The notes under the pieces are model-generated. The model was given only the letters and a program-made list of their open reading frames with translations. It did not search any database and was not told the origin of the DNA. Shown piece after piece: positions 16,537-24,043 of a stretch of DNA of 64,000 nt. Position 1 is the stretch's first letter. Each line of letters begins with the position of its first letter. The stretch comes from Actinomycetes bacterium (lineage in GTDB: Bacteria; Actinomycetota; Acidimicrobiia; IMCC26256; JANYLB01). A program made the position numbers and the translations under genes. The stretch spans positions 87,285 to 151,284 of the forward strand of contig JANYLB010000036.1 in assembly GCA_025363815.1 (NCBI GenBank), given 5' to 3'.

Positions 16537-18038
16537 CGCGTTCGCTCAGGAGCTTCACCCGGCTCGTCCACCGGCAGCGTGGCACTGAGTTCGGTGAACT
16601 GCGCGAGGGCGGCTTCGAGCTCTTCGACGATCTCGGCCGCCAGGACACCCGGCGGGGGGAGGGTGCTGGCATCGTCGAGCGTTTCGTCGCGGAGCCAGAT
16701 GAGATCGAGGTTGAGCTTGTCGCGCGCGACGAGCTCCTCGTGGCTGAACCGCTTGAACCGCTCCGACTCGACCCGCTTGGCCCGGTCTCCGGGGGAGTAC
16801 GCATCGATGAACGCGGCGAGGTCGGTCTCACGGAGCGGGTTGGCCTTGAGCGTGAAGTGCAGGTTGGTGCGCAGGTCGTAGACCCACGTCTGCCGGGTCG
16901 ACGGATCGGCTGACGCGGGTTTGCGGTCGAAGAACACGACGTTGGCCTTCACTCCCTGCGCGTAGAAGATGCCGGTGGGCAACCGCAGGATGGTGTGCAC
17001 GTCGCATTCGTCGAGGAGACGGCGGCGGATGGTCTCACCCGCGCCGGCTTCGAAGAGGACGTTGTCGGGGAGCACCACCGCGGCGCGGCCCCCCACCTTC
17101 AACAGCGTCTTGATGTGCTGGAGGAAGTTGAGCTGCTTGTTCGACGTGGACGCCCCGAAGTCGTCACGCACGACGACGAGCGCCTCGCGCTCGGCTTGGC
17201 CGGCTTCGTTCACCATCGTCATCGACGACTTGCGGCCGAACGGCGGATTGGCCGCGACGACGTCGACGCGCACGCCCGGATCACCGCGCAAGGAGTCGCC
17301 GACCGTCACGAGGCTCTCACCGTTCGGCGTGCCGATGCCGTGCAGGAGCAGGTTCATCGCGCACAGCCGTGCGGTGCCGTCGACGATCTCCCAACCGTGC
17401 AACGCGTCGTCGCGCAGGAAACGCTTCTCGTCGGCGTCCATCTCGGTGATGTGGCGCTCGACGATCCACTCGTGCGCGGCGAGCAGGAACCCACCGGTCC
17501 CACAGGCCGGGTCGGCGATGGTCTCGCCAGGCCGCGGCTGGAGACAGGCGATCATCGCCCGGGTGAGTGGCCGTGGCGTGAAGTACTGACCGGCGCCCGA
17601 CTTCGTGTCCTCCGCGCCCTTCTGGAGCAGGCCTTCGTAGGCGTCGCCCTTCAGGTCGGCGTCGACCGCGGTCCAGGTCTCCTCGTTGATGAGGTTGACC
17701 ACGAGCCGGCGGAGCTTCGCGGGATCCTGAATGCGGTTCTGGGCCTTGCGGAAGATGGTGCCGAGCGTGCCCGGTTCCTTGCCGAGGGCTTCGAGGATGT
17801 GGCGGTAGTGGACCTCGAGGTCGTCACCGTCGCGGTCGAGCAACGACTGCCACTCGAGCCCGTACGGAACCACCTCACCGAGCCCCGCCTGCTTGCGCTC
17901 CTCCGCCATCTTCAGGAACAACAGGTACGTCAGCTGCTCGACGTACTCGATCGTCGAGACCCCGTCGTCGCGCAACACGTTGCAGAAGTTCCACAACTTC
18001 TGCACCAGCTGGTTGGAGCTCTGTTCGATGGTGCTCAC
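16533..18038 (-). CDS. hsdM: Type I restriction-modification methyltransferase subunit (orphan HsdM)
   Basis: 501-residue N6-adenine methylase, full length. N-terminal helical HsdM_N domain (LVQKLWNFCNVLRDDGVSTI), SAM motif I DPACGTGGFL, catalytic motif IV NPPF in AANPPFGRKSS, and the characteristic KQLNFLQHIKTLLK stretch. No hsdS specificity or hsdR nuclease gene follows; the next gene is an unrelated convergent one. ATG overlaps the Phd antitoxin stop by 4 bp, so it is the third gene of a toxin-antitoxin-methylase operon. Without HsdS it should not recognise DNA unless a subunit is supplied in trans. Confidence 0.93.
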   Translation of the reverse strand: MSTIEQSSNQLVQKLWNFCNVLRDDGVSTIEYVEQLTYLLFLKMAEERKQAGLGEVVPYGLEWQSLLDRDGDDLEVHYRHILEALGKEPGTLGTIFRKAQNRIQDPAKLRRLVVNLINEETWTAVDADLKGDAYEGLLQKGAEDTKSGAGQYFTPRPLTRAMIACLQPRPGETIADPACGTGGFLLAAHEWIVERHITEMDADEKRFLRDDALHGWEIVDGTARLCAMNLLLHGIGTPNGESLVTVGDSLRGDPGVRVDVVAANPPFGRKSSMTMVNEAGQAEREALVVVRDDFGASTSNKQLNFLQHIKTLLKVGGRAAVVLPDNVLFEAGAGETIRRRLLDECDVHTILRLPTGIFYAQGVKANVVFFDRKPASADPSTRQTWVYDLRTNLHFTLKANPLRETDLAAFIDAYSPGDRAKRVESERFKRFSHEELVARDKLNLDLIWLRDETLDDASTLPPPGVLAAEIVEELEAALAQFTELSATLPVDEPGEAPERTR

Positions 18039-18304
18039 TCGACGAGACCGAGTTCCGACTTCACTTTGTCGTGCGAGATGCGGAGATCGGGCTCGGCCGC
18101 GCGGCTCTCGTAGACGGAGAGCCGATCGTCGAGGTCTTCCATCCGCTCGAGCAGTGCCTCGTAGCGCGCGAGGCCGATGACGACCGCGAGCGGCCGCCCG
18201 TGGCGCAGGAGAGTGACGTCGTGGTCGGCGGAGCGGCGCACGATCTCGGGCAGCTTCGCCTTCGCGTCGGTGATGGTGAAGAGGTCATGGTTCACGGTAG
18301 ACAT
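18035..18304 (-). CDS. Phd/YefM-type antitoxin
   Basis: 89-residue antitoxin. N-terminal DNA-binding Phd/YefM fold: FTITDAKAKLPEIVRRSADH, then VTLLRHGRPLAVVIGLARYEAL; the charged C-terminal part (DRLSVYESRAAEPDLRIS) would wrap the toxin. ATG at 18304 lies within the toxin gene (20-bp overlap), and its stop overlaps the hsdM start. Expected to repress its own promoter with the toxin. Toxin-before-antitoxin order is the reverse of usual phd/yefM loci. Confidence 0.9.
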   Translation of the reverse strand: MSTVNHDLFTITDAKAKLPEIVRRSADHDVTLLRHGRPLAVVIGLARYEALLERMEDLDDRLSVYESRAAEPDLRISHDKVKSELGLVE

Positions 18305-18548
18305 CCTTGCGGTTCCCGACTCTCGTGATGGTGACGATCCGTGCGCTGTCGTCGATGACGTAGACGATCCGGAAGTCGCCTTGCCGAACCCGCCATGCGT
18401 CTCCGAGACCAGCCAACTTCTCGGCGCCGACCGGCCGGGGTTCGTCGGCGAGTCCCTCGATTCTCGAGACGATCCGCCGCTGGTCCGGTTGCCCGATCCG
18501 CCGGAGGCTCTTGAACGCCTTCCGCTCGTACTCCAGTTCGTAGCCCAT
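18285..18548 (-). CDS. RelE/ParE-family toxin
   Basis: 87-residue toxin: MGYELEYERKAFKSLRRI, helical pair, then the beta-sheet core WRVRQGDFRIVYVID and a terminal VGNRKDVYREP with the Arg/Tyr residues typical of RelE mRNA interferases. ATG at 18548 chosen because homology begins there; the longer frame adds a non-conserved tail. First gene of the operon toxin, antitoxin, hsdM. A short stem (ACCGA-AAGA-TCGGT, just upstream) could belong to its operator. Confidence 0.9.
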   Translation of the reverse strand: MGYELEYERKAFKSLRRIGQPDQRRIVSRIEGLADEPRPVGAEKLAGLGDAWRVRQGDFRIVYVIDDSARIVTITRVGNRKDVYREP

Positions 18549-18626
18549 AACCGTACCCGACTTCTGGTCCGAAGTTTGATACCGAAAGATCGGTCCGGAT
18601 GACCGCACCATCCCGGCGGCCAGACT

Positions 18627-19822
18627 TCAGGCCGCGCGGGATGCACCTGGTGGGTCGAGGCGGCGCTTTCCGGTGATGGGGTCGGGCGGGCCGAGGAGCC
18701 AGCCCTGGGTTTTTCGCCGATGGTCGGGTGAACAGATCCAGCCGAGGTTCCAGAGGGCGGTCGGCCCGCCCTTGGCGAAGTCGACCTCGCAGTGATCGAG
18801 CTCGAGATACTCGCGACAGCCGCATCCCTCCACGAAGCACTCTCGACCGGTCACGATCATCGCGGTCCGCAACTCGGCCGGGATGTGTCGCCCGAGGTGC
18901 GCGACGGTGGTGATGTCCTTTCCCTTCTTGATGATCGCGGTGACGAACGCCTCGCCGAGTAGCTCACGGACCCACTGCGCGTTCACGGGACCGAGACCGG
19001 GGATCTCACACGTCTCACCCGGGAGGGCGTTGCCGCGGACGACGGCCTCGTGGTCGATCACGACGTGGGTCGTGTAGCCCACGACCCCCTTCGGGGCGCT
19101 CTTCTCCTGGGTGCCCTTCGTGGTCTCGGTTTCGCCCGTCACGAGCGCAACGAGCGCGTCAGCGCGGTACGCGTCGTGCGACTCTCGGGCACCCTCGCGG
19201 TACTTCGTGTCGAACACCTTTTCTTCTTGTGTTCGTCGATCGCGGCCTTGAGGCCACGGCCGACCTCGGGGGTGAGGCGGAAGTGGCCTTCGACCATGCC
19301 GTCGGTCGCGGTCCACATCTTCGGCGACCGCGCCGTGTGCTGACGCTTCGAGCGGGCGGTCGAGTCCTCGACCCGGGCTCGCGCCTCGACGCACGCGTCG
19401 TTCAACGGGGTCAGCCCGTCGGCGGCGCGCTCGATGAGCTCCGCCTGGGCGCTCGGGTCGTGCACCGCGACGTTGGCGATCATCTCCGCCTGGCGGGCCG
19501 ACAACCGGCCCTCACGCACGGCCGCCTGGGTCTCGGGCAACGACTCGAGCTTGGTGGCACTGTCGATCGCCCGCTTCACCGCGCCGGTGCCGACTCCCGC
19601 GACGCGGGCGCAGAACTCCGCGGCGCTGCGATCACCGTGGCGCACGTGCGCCTGGGTGTCGGCGACGCGCTTGGCAATCCTTCCGGTCACCCCGTCGGCG
19701 AGGCAGGTGATGGTGCCGAGCTCCTCCATGAGCTCGACGGCTTCGCGCCCCGAACAGCTCGCATCGAAGCTGCGGGCAGCAGCTTCGAGCGCAGAACGGG
19801 CGGCGAGCAGGTGCTTCTTCAT
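18627..19822 (-). pseudogene. Frameshifted DUF222 (13E12-type) HNH endonuclease
   Basis: Two overlapping minus-strand frames together make one DUF222-HNH protein. Frame A (ATG 19822) carries the helical DUF222 domain through LTPEVGRGLKAAIDEHKKK; frame B resumes at VFDTKYREGARESHD and holds the C-terminal HNH nuclease (YLELDHCEVDFAKGGPTALW, ICSPDHRRKTQGW). The switch falls in an AAGAAGAAAAGG run near 19215-19235; one extra A would restore a single frame. The bases do not fit a canonical -1 slippery heptamer, so I read it as a real or sequencing indel. This family occurs in many dispersed copies in actinobacteria and has mobile-element character. Confidence 0.85.
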
Positions 19823-19975
19823 CTGCTGCCATTGTCCCAGGAGGGTGGGACAGTTATCTCTTGGCTACGGCCGACGGAACACCTTCACCCACCGCGAAGG
19901 CTCACCGATGGGTGACCGCCGTCGGCATCGTCAGGCGACGCCCTCGAGAACGCCGATCCGTCAGCCTCGACCGAG

Positions 19976-20239
19976 ACCCAGGCCAGGATCCTCGACGCCG
20001 GGGAAGGGTGCATCCGCCGGTTCGCCATTCGCCGCACGTCCATGGCCGAAGTGGCTCGGACCTCCGGGTTCTCGCGGGCTTGGCTCTATCGCCACTTCCC
20101 CGACAAGGAGTCACTGGTGAGCGCGGTGCTGCTGCGCACCGGCGAGGCGTTCTGGCGCACTGCGAGGGAGCACATCGACGCAGAGCCGACGTCCGATGTT
20201 TCGTCGGTCATCCGAGTCGGTCCAGCAGGTTGGCGGTGA
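19976..20239 (+). pseudogene. Truncated TetR regulator (DNA-binding domain only)
   Basis: An open frame encodes a convincing TetR N-terminus: TQARILDAGEGCIRRFAIRR, helix-turn-helix MAEVARTSGFSRAWLYRHF, PDKESLVSAVLLRTG. It stops after about 88 codons, inside the 3' end of the convergent gene, so the whole ligand-binding domain is missing. There is also no ATG, GTG or TTG between the preceding in-frame stop (about 19915) and the homology start; only an internal ATG at 20042. I therefore call it a remnant, next to the frameshifted DUF222 gene. Confidence 0.75.
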
Positions 20240-21704
20240 TTTGTTCGACGTCGGGATCGCGCGCGACCAGGCCGTGGGTCCAGTCGGTGCATCCGGTGGT
20301 CACCACGGTCGCCCCGAGATCGGTGGTGTACGAACCGAGCACCGCATGCCCACGGGCCAATCGCTCACACGCCTCGGGCGAGTCGTCGCCGAGCACGCAG
20401 AACGCATTGAACTCGAGCTCGGAGCGGTCACCGTCGGGAACGCGGCGCAGTGCCGAGGCGCGATCGAACGGTGACGCCGGCGCCAGCGCAAGGATCTCGA
20501 AGGCGGTCGGGGTGCCACCAACCCCGGTGGGAACCGGTCGACCGTCCACCATGGTGAAGTCGCAACCGTCGCACTCGTACCCGACCACCGTCGCGTCGGC
20601 GCCGAGCTGGTCGCCGTACTCGAGGCCGGTCCCGTCGAAGAGCCAGTGCTCCGGGCGCGTTACTTCGTACCCACCGGAGCCGCGCGGCACCCGGGTGCCG
20701 ATGCGGGCGTAGCCACCGCGCGTAAAGCTCACCCCGGTCAATGCCGCTTCGGGGCGACCGGTGATGGGATGCGACCACAATGTCGTGGTGCGCGCGGAAT
20801 CGTCGGTGCCGTAGACCGGGTCTTGCGTGAACTGCTGCTTGTAGCCGACGAGCGTGCGGCCATCGTCTTCGATGCGAACCTGCCAGTAACAGGTGTTTCC
20901 CGACAGGAACGCGGCGTGGTTCCCGGCTGCAATGTGGGCCTCGACCCGATCCCTCTGACCGGCCGACCAGTACTCGTCGTGCCCGACGCTCAGGAGCAGG
21001 CGCGCGCCGTCGACGACCTCGGGGGACAGCTCTAGATCGGCGTTCGTGCACACGTCGATCTCGTACCCGTTGCGCTCCCCCCACGCAAGGAACGGTGCTT
21101 CGTAGTTCGGCCATCCCGCGCTTCCGGCCCACTCGGTGAGCCCGTTGAGGATGAGATAACCCACGTGACTCGACTGGCTGGGATCGGGTGGGTGCGTCAC
21201 CGCGACCCGATGACCCGCGCCGGAAGGTTTCTCGAGAATGCCGGCCGCGAGTGGTCGTTCAAACGACGCGTGAGTCGCGCCGGTGTAGAGATTCGCGCCA
21301 CCGAAATCGTTGTACGCGCACCAGGTGTTCGTCGACAACGGCATCAGGATCCGACGTGTCGTGCCGGGTGCGGGCCGAACGACGAAGAACGCGGTGGTAC
21401 GCAGCGGCCGTCCGCTCCCATCGACCGTAGCGAGCTCGACCTCGTAGAAGCCCGATGGCCAGTCGCGGCCCGTGGTGAGCTCGGTTGCGGCCGGCCAGTT
21501 GCAACCCGACGCGACCACGTCTACGGGTAATGGATGATGGGCGACGATGAGCCGCTCAACGCGGTTGGCAATGGTGCGCGCGGCCCCGACGCGCGTGACT
21601 GTGACGTCGACCGGACCTGGATCCGTCGCCGACGCGTGCAGGCGTACCGGTTCTCCCGCGACGACCGATTGGGGCATGCAGTAGGCGAGCAAGCGATTGG
21701 GCAT
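20208..21704 (-). CDS. N,N-dimethylformamidase beta-subunit-like protein
   Basis: 498-residue protein resembling the large-subunit C-terminal domain of N,N-dimethylformamidase. Recognisable segments: STNTWCAYNDFGGANLYTG, LLLSVGHDEYWSAGQRDRVE, FLSGNTCYWQVRIEDDGRT, DFTMVDGRPVPTGVGGTP. The S-V-G-H-D-E-Y-W block is the family hallmark. Dimethylformamidase cleaves DMF using mononuclear iron; many homologs are of unknown substrate, so I claim only family membership. ATG 21704 is used. No small (alpha) subunit gene is adjacent. Followed upstream by an alpha/beta hydrolase on the same strand, 17 bp away. Confidence 0.8.
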   Translation of the reverse strand: MPNRLLAYCMPQSVVAGEPVRLHASATDPGPVDVTVTRVGAARTIANRVERLIVAHHPLPVDVVASGCNWPAATELTTGRDWPSGFYEVELATVDGSGRPLRTTAFFVVRPAPGTTRRILMPLSTNTWCAYNDFGGANLYTGATHASFERPLAAGILEKPSGAGHRVAVTHPPDPSQSSHVGYLILNGLTEWAGSAGWPNYEAPFLAWGERNGYEIDVCTNADLELSPEVVDGARLLLSVGHDEYWSAGQRDRVEAHIAAGNHAAFLSGNTCYWQVRIEDDGRTLVGYKQQFTQDPVYGTDDSARTTTLWSHPITGRPEAALTGVSFTRGGYARIGTRVPRGSGGYEVTRPEHWLFDGTGLEYGDQLGADATVVGYECDGCDFTMVDGRPVPTGVGGTPTAFEILALAPASPFDRASALRRVPDGDRSELEFNAFCVLGDDSPEACERLARGHAVLGSYTTDLGATVVTTGCTDWTHGLVARDPDVEQITANLLDRLG

Positions 21705-21721
21705 CCGACGAGTCTCCCGCT

Positions 21722-22597
21722 TCACCCGTGCCGTTGCGCCACGGAGTGATCCCAATCGGCCAGCAGCGTTCTCAGCCCCGTGATGAGGGGGAGGGGTTGA
21801 TCGAGCATTACGTGGTGATGCGCGAGCGGTACCTCGATCACCGGCGCGACGCGGCCGAGCTGTTCATACATGTAGGCGCCGATGTCGGGCGTGACCAGGC
21901 CGAATTGGGAGCGGAACAGCGCGACCCGGCACGTCACCTGACGCAACAGGTCGCCTGTCGGGATCGGCCGGTCGAAGATTCTGGGGTCGAACTTCCACGA
22001 CCATCCTCCCTCGACCTCTCGGAGTGATGCACGGGCGATGTGGTCGAGCACGTAGGGGAGAGAGGTCGGCTGGTCGGGGACGGTGCGGAAGTGGGAAAGC
22101 CCGTCTTCAAGGGTCGAATAGACACGCAGCGGACCGAACGCGGCGCCCTCCGCGTGGGCGTCCTCTTCCGGCGCGGGGCGACGAACGGGTGAGTCGAGCA
22201 CGACGATGCCGGCGAGCCGGTCGCCGTGCTCCGCGGCCGCGGTGATCGCGACCCAGCCGCCCATGCTGTGGGCCACCACCACGGGCGGACCGGCGACGCC
22301 GCCATGTTCGGCGACGGCGAGGATCTCACGCGCCCAGGTGGAGGTCGGGTAGCGGTCGCGGCGGCCGCTGTCTCCGTGGCCCGACATGTCGAGGGCGATG
22401 ACGCAGCAGTCGGGCGCGATGAGTGGCGCGATGTGGTCCCACCAGTGCGCTTGGGCGGCGCCGCCGTGCACCAAGACGATCCCGGGCTTTCCGACTGGCC
22501 CCCAACGGAAGTAGTGGATGGGGCAGTTGTCGACTGAGACGTGACCCTCGGCGTGGGGAGTCGCGAGCGCGTCGAGAAACCATTCGGGGGTCTGCAC
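21722..22597 (-). CDS. Alpha/beta-fold hydrolase
   Basis: About 291 residues. Oxyanion loop LVHGGAAQAHWWDHI, nucleophile elbow VVAHSMGGWVA (Ser between His and Met-Gly), acid in IVVLDSP, and a late His in PLAHHHVMLDQP. Typical of esterases and C-C or epoxide hydrolases; substrate not readable. Start uncertain: GTG 22597 (VQTPEWFLDAL) is chosen for length against the family, while ATG 22636 is also in frame. Divergent from the F420 enzyme. Confidence 0.88.
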   Translation of the reverse strand: MQTPEWFLDALATPHAEGHVSVDNCPIHYFRWGPVGKPGIVLVHGGAAQAHWWDHIAPLIAPDCCVIALDMSGHGDSGRRDRYPTSTWAREILAVAEHGGVAGPPVVVAHSMGGWVAITAAAEHGDRLAGIVVLDSPVRRPAPEEDAHAEGAAFGPLRVYSTLEDGLSHFRTVPDQPTSLPYVLDHIARASLREVEGGWSWKFDPRIFDRPIPTGDLLRQVTCRVALFRSQFGLVTPDIGAYMYEQLGRVAPVIEVPLAHHHVMLDQPLPLITGLRTLLADWDHSVAQRHG

Positions 22598-22661
22598 ATC
22601 TCCATGCTCACACGCCAGACTGGGCCGCTCGCCCATACAGCCTCTCGCCAGGAGCATCGCC

Positions 22662-23738
22662 GTGGCCGAACTACTTCCCGAGCTGGGCTTCTACACCCTC
22701 GCCGGTCATACGGAATCTCCGGCAGATCTGCTCGGTGAATGTCGCGATGCCGAGCGGATCGGGCTCGGCAGCGCCTTCATCAGTGAGCGGTTCAATGTGA
22801 AGGAGGCCGCGTCGCTGACCGGTGCGGCGGCAGCGGTGACGGGCAGTCTTGGTATAGCGACCGGTGTAACCAACCACAACACCCGCCACCCGTTGGTCAC
22901 GGCCGCGTGGGCGACGACCGTGCACCGTCTGTCGGGTGGTCGCTTCGCGCTCGGGCTCGGCCGCGGTTTCGACCAGCTATTCGACGCCATTGGTCTCCCG
23001 CGGGTCACGTTCGCGCAGCTAGACGACTTCGTCGGCCTGATGAGACGGCTCTGGCGGGGCGAGACGATCTTCGGCCACGACGGGCCCGCCGGAAACTTCC
23101 CCTATCTCGGGCTCGATGCAACATTCGACGAAGACATCCCGATCATGCTCAGCGCACTCGGGCCGAAATCGATGGCGTTCGGCGGTCGCGTGATGAACGG
23201 CGTCATTCTGCACACCTTCTTCACCGACGACGCACTCGCGCGCTGCGTCGCGCACGTGCGCCGTGGCGCAGAGGAAGCCGGTCGCGATCCGGCGTCGGTG
23301 CGGGTGTGGTCGGTGCTCGCGGTGCTGTGCGACCAACCCGAGGAGGTACGGCTACGGGCGCTCGTCGGTCGCATGGGCACCTACCTCCAGGGCTACGGCG
23401 ATCTGCTCGTGCGCGTCAACGACTGGGATCCGGCGGTGCTTGAACGGTTCCGGGCCGACGAGGTGGTCGCGTCGGTCGGCGGGGCCATCGACGCCAAGGC
23501 GAACCGTGACCAGCTCGAGCACATCGCCACCCTCATCCCCGACGAGTGGCTGGCCGCTTCCGCGGTCGGATCACCCGCCGAATGCGCGCAGCGCCTACAG
23601 GATCAGTTTGCGATGGGCGCCGACGGCATCGTGATGCACGCGGCGACCCCCGAGCATCTTGCTCCCGCGGTGGCCGCGTATCGCGAGACGCGTTATCGGG
23701 CGAGCTTCGCGCATTGGAGCGCCAACCCCGGACGCTGA
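22662..23738 (+). CDS. LLM-class F420-dependent oxidoreductase
   Basis: 358-residue luciferase-like (bacterial luciferase monooxygenase) TIM-barrel enzyme of the F420-dependent group. Key segments: GLGSAFISERFNVKEAASL, GIATGVTNHNTRHPLVTA, RFALGLGRGFDQLF, MLSALGPKSMAFGGRV and a terminal FAMGADGIVMH. Coenzyme F420 use is typical of actinobacteria and supports the taxonomic inference. GTG start with AGGAG Shine-Dalgarno 7 nt upstream. Substrate unknown. Confidence 0.9.
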   Translation: MAELLPELGFYTLAGHTESPADLLGECRDAERIGLGSAFISERFNVKEAASLTGAAAAVTGSLGIATGVTNHNTRHPLVTAAWATTVHRLSGGRFALGLGRGFDQLFDAIGLPRVTFAQLDDFVGLMRRLWRGETIFGHDGPAGNFPYLGLDATFDEDIPIMLSALGPKSMAFGGRVMNGVILHTFFTDDALARCVAHVRRGAEEAGRDPASVRVWSVLAVLCDQPEEVRLRALVGRMGTYLQGYGDLLVRVNDWDPAVLERFRADEVVASVGGAIDAKANRDQLEHIATLIPDEWLAASAVGSPAECAQRLQDQFAMGADGIVMHAATPEHLAPAVAAYRETRYRASFAHWSANPGR

Positions 23739-24043
23739 GGGTAGCGGCGTCACGCGCGCACCGTGGTTGCAGATCACCCGCTCGTGATGCGATACACGCG
23801 GTTCTTGGATTTGCAGTTGACATCGCGGGCGTACATGGAGAGGCTCACCACGGGGAACGGGCGCAGGATCGGATGCCGTGCTTGTCACCCGCCATAAAAC
23901 TGCCGTGAGCTGCTCATCGAATTTGGTTGAGGGGTGCGGACGACGAGCCGATTGGCCGGCTCGTCGTCCGGAACCCGAAGCTCCTGACCGGCGATTCAAT
24001 CGCTCGTGACCACTGTCGCGAGTCTCCCGTGCGAGGATGACCC
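23739..24043. other. 305-bp intergenic region between F420 enzyme and murJ
   Basis: The longest gene-free stretch in the window. It holds a strong hairpin (23937-23970) and a 13-bp palindrome GCGATT-C-AATCGC (23991-24003) in the murJ promoter region. A 20-codon minus-strand frame (23836-23774) exists, but I see no support for it as a gene. No tRNA or riboswitch pattern recognised. Confidence 0.6.
23937..23970 (+). terminator. Strong 14-bp stem-loop
   Basis: A perfect 14-bp stem (GC-rich, left arm 23937-23950, right arm 23957-23970) closes a 6-nt loop ATTGGC. There is no T-tract after it. It sits about 200 bp downstream of the F420 oxidoreductase and 70 bp upstream of murJ, so it may terminate the former or shape the murJ leader. 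Confidence 0.5.

Noticed and set aside
19215..19235. Programmed ribosomal frameshift in the DUF222 gene
   Set aside because: In the reading phase the codons are AAG AAG AAA AGG, which does not form an X-XXY-YYZ slip site, and no following structure is evident; a plain indel is simpler.
23774..23836. 20-codon minus-strand ORF (MYARDVNCKSKNRVYRITSG)
   Set aside because: No ribosome-binding site or recognised family; too short to support.
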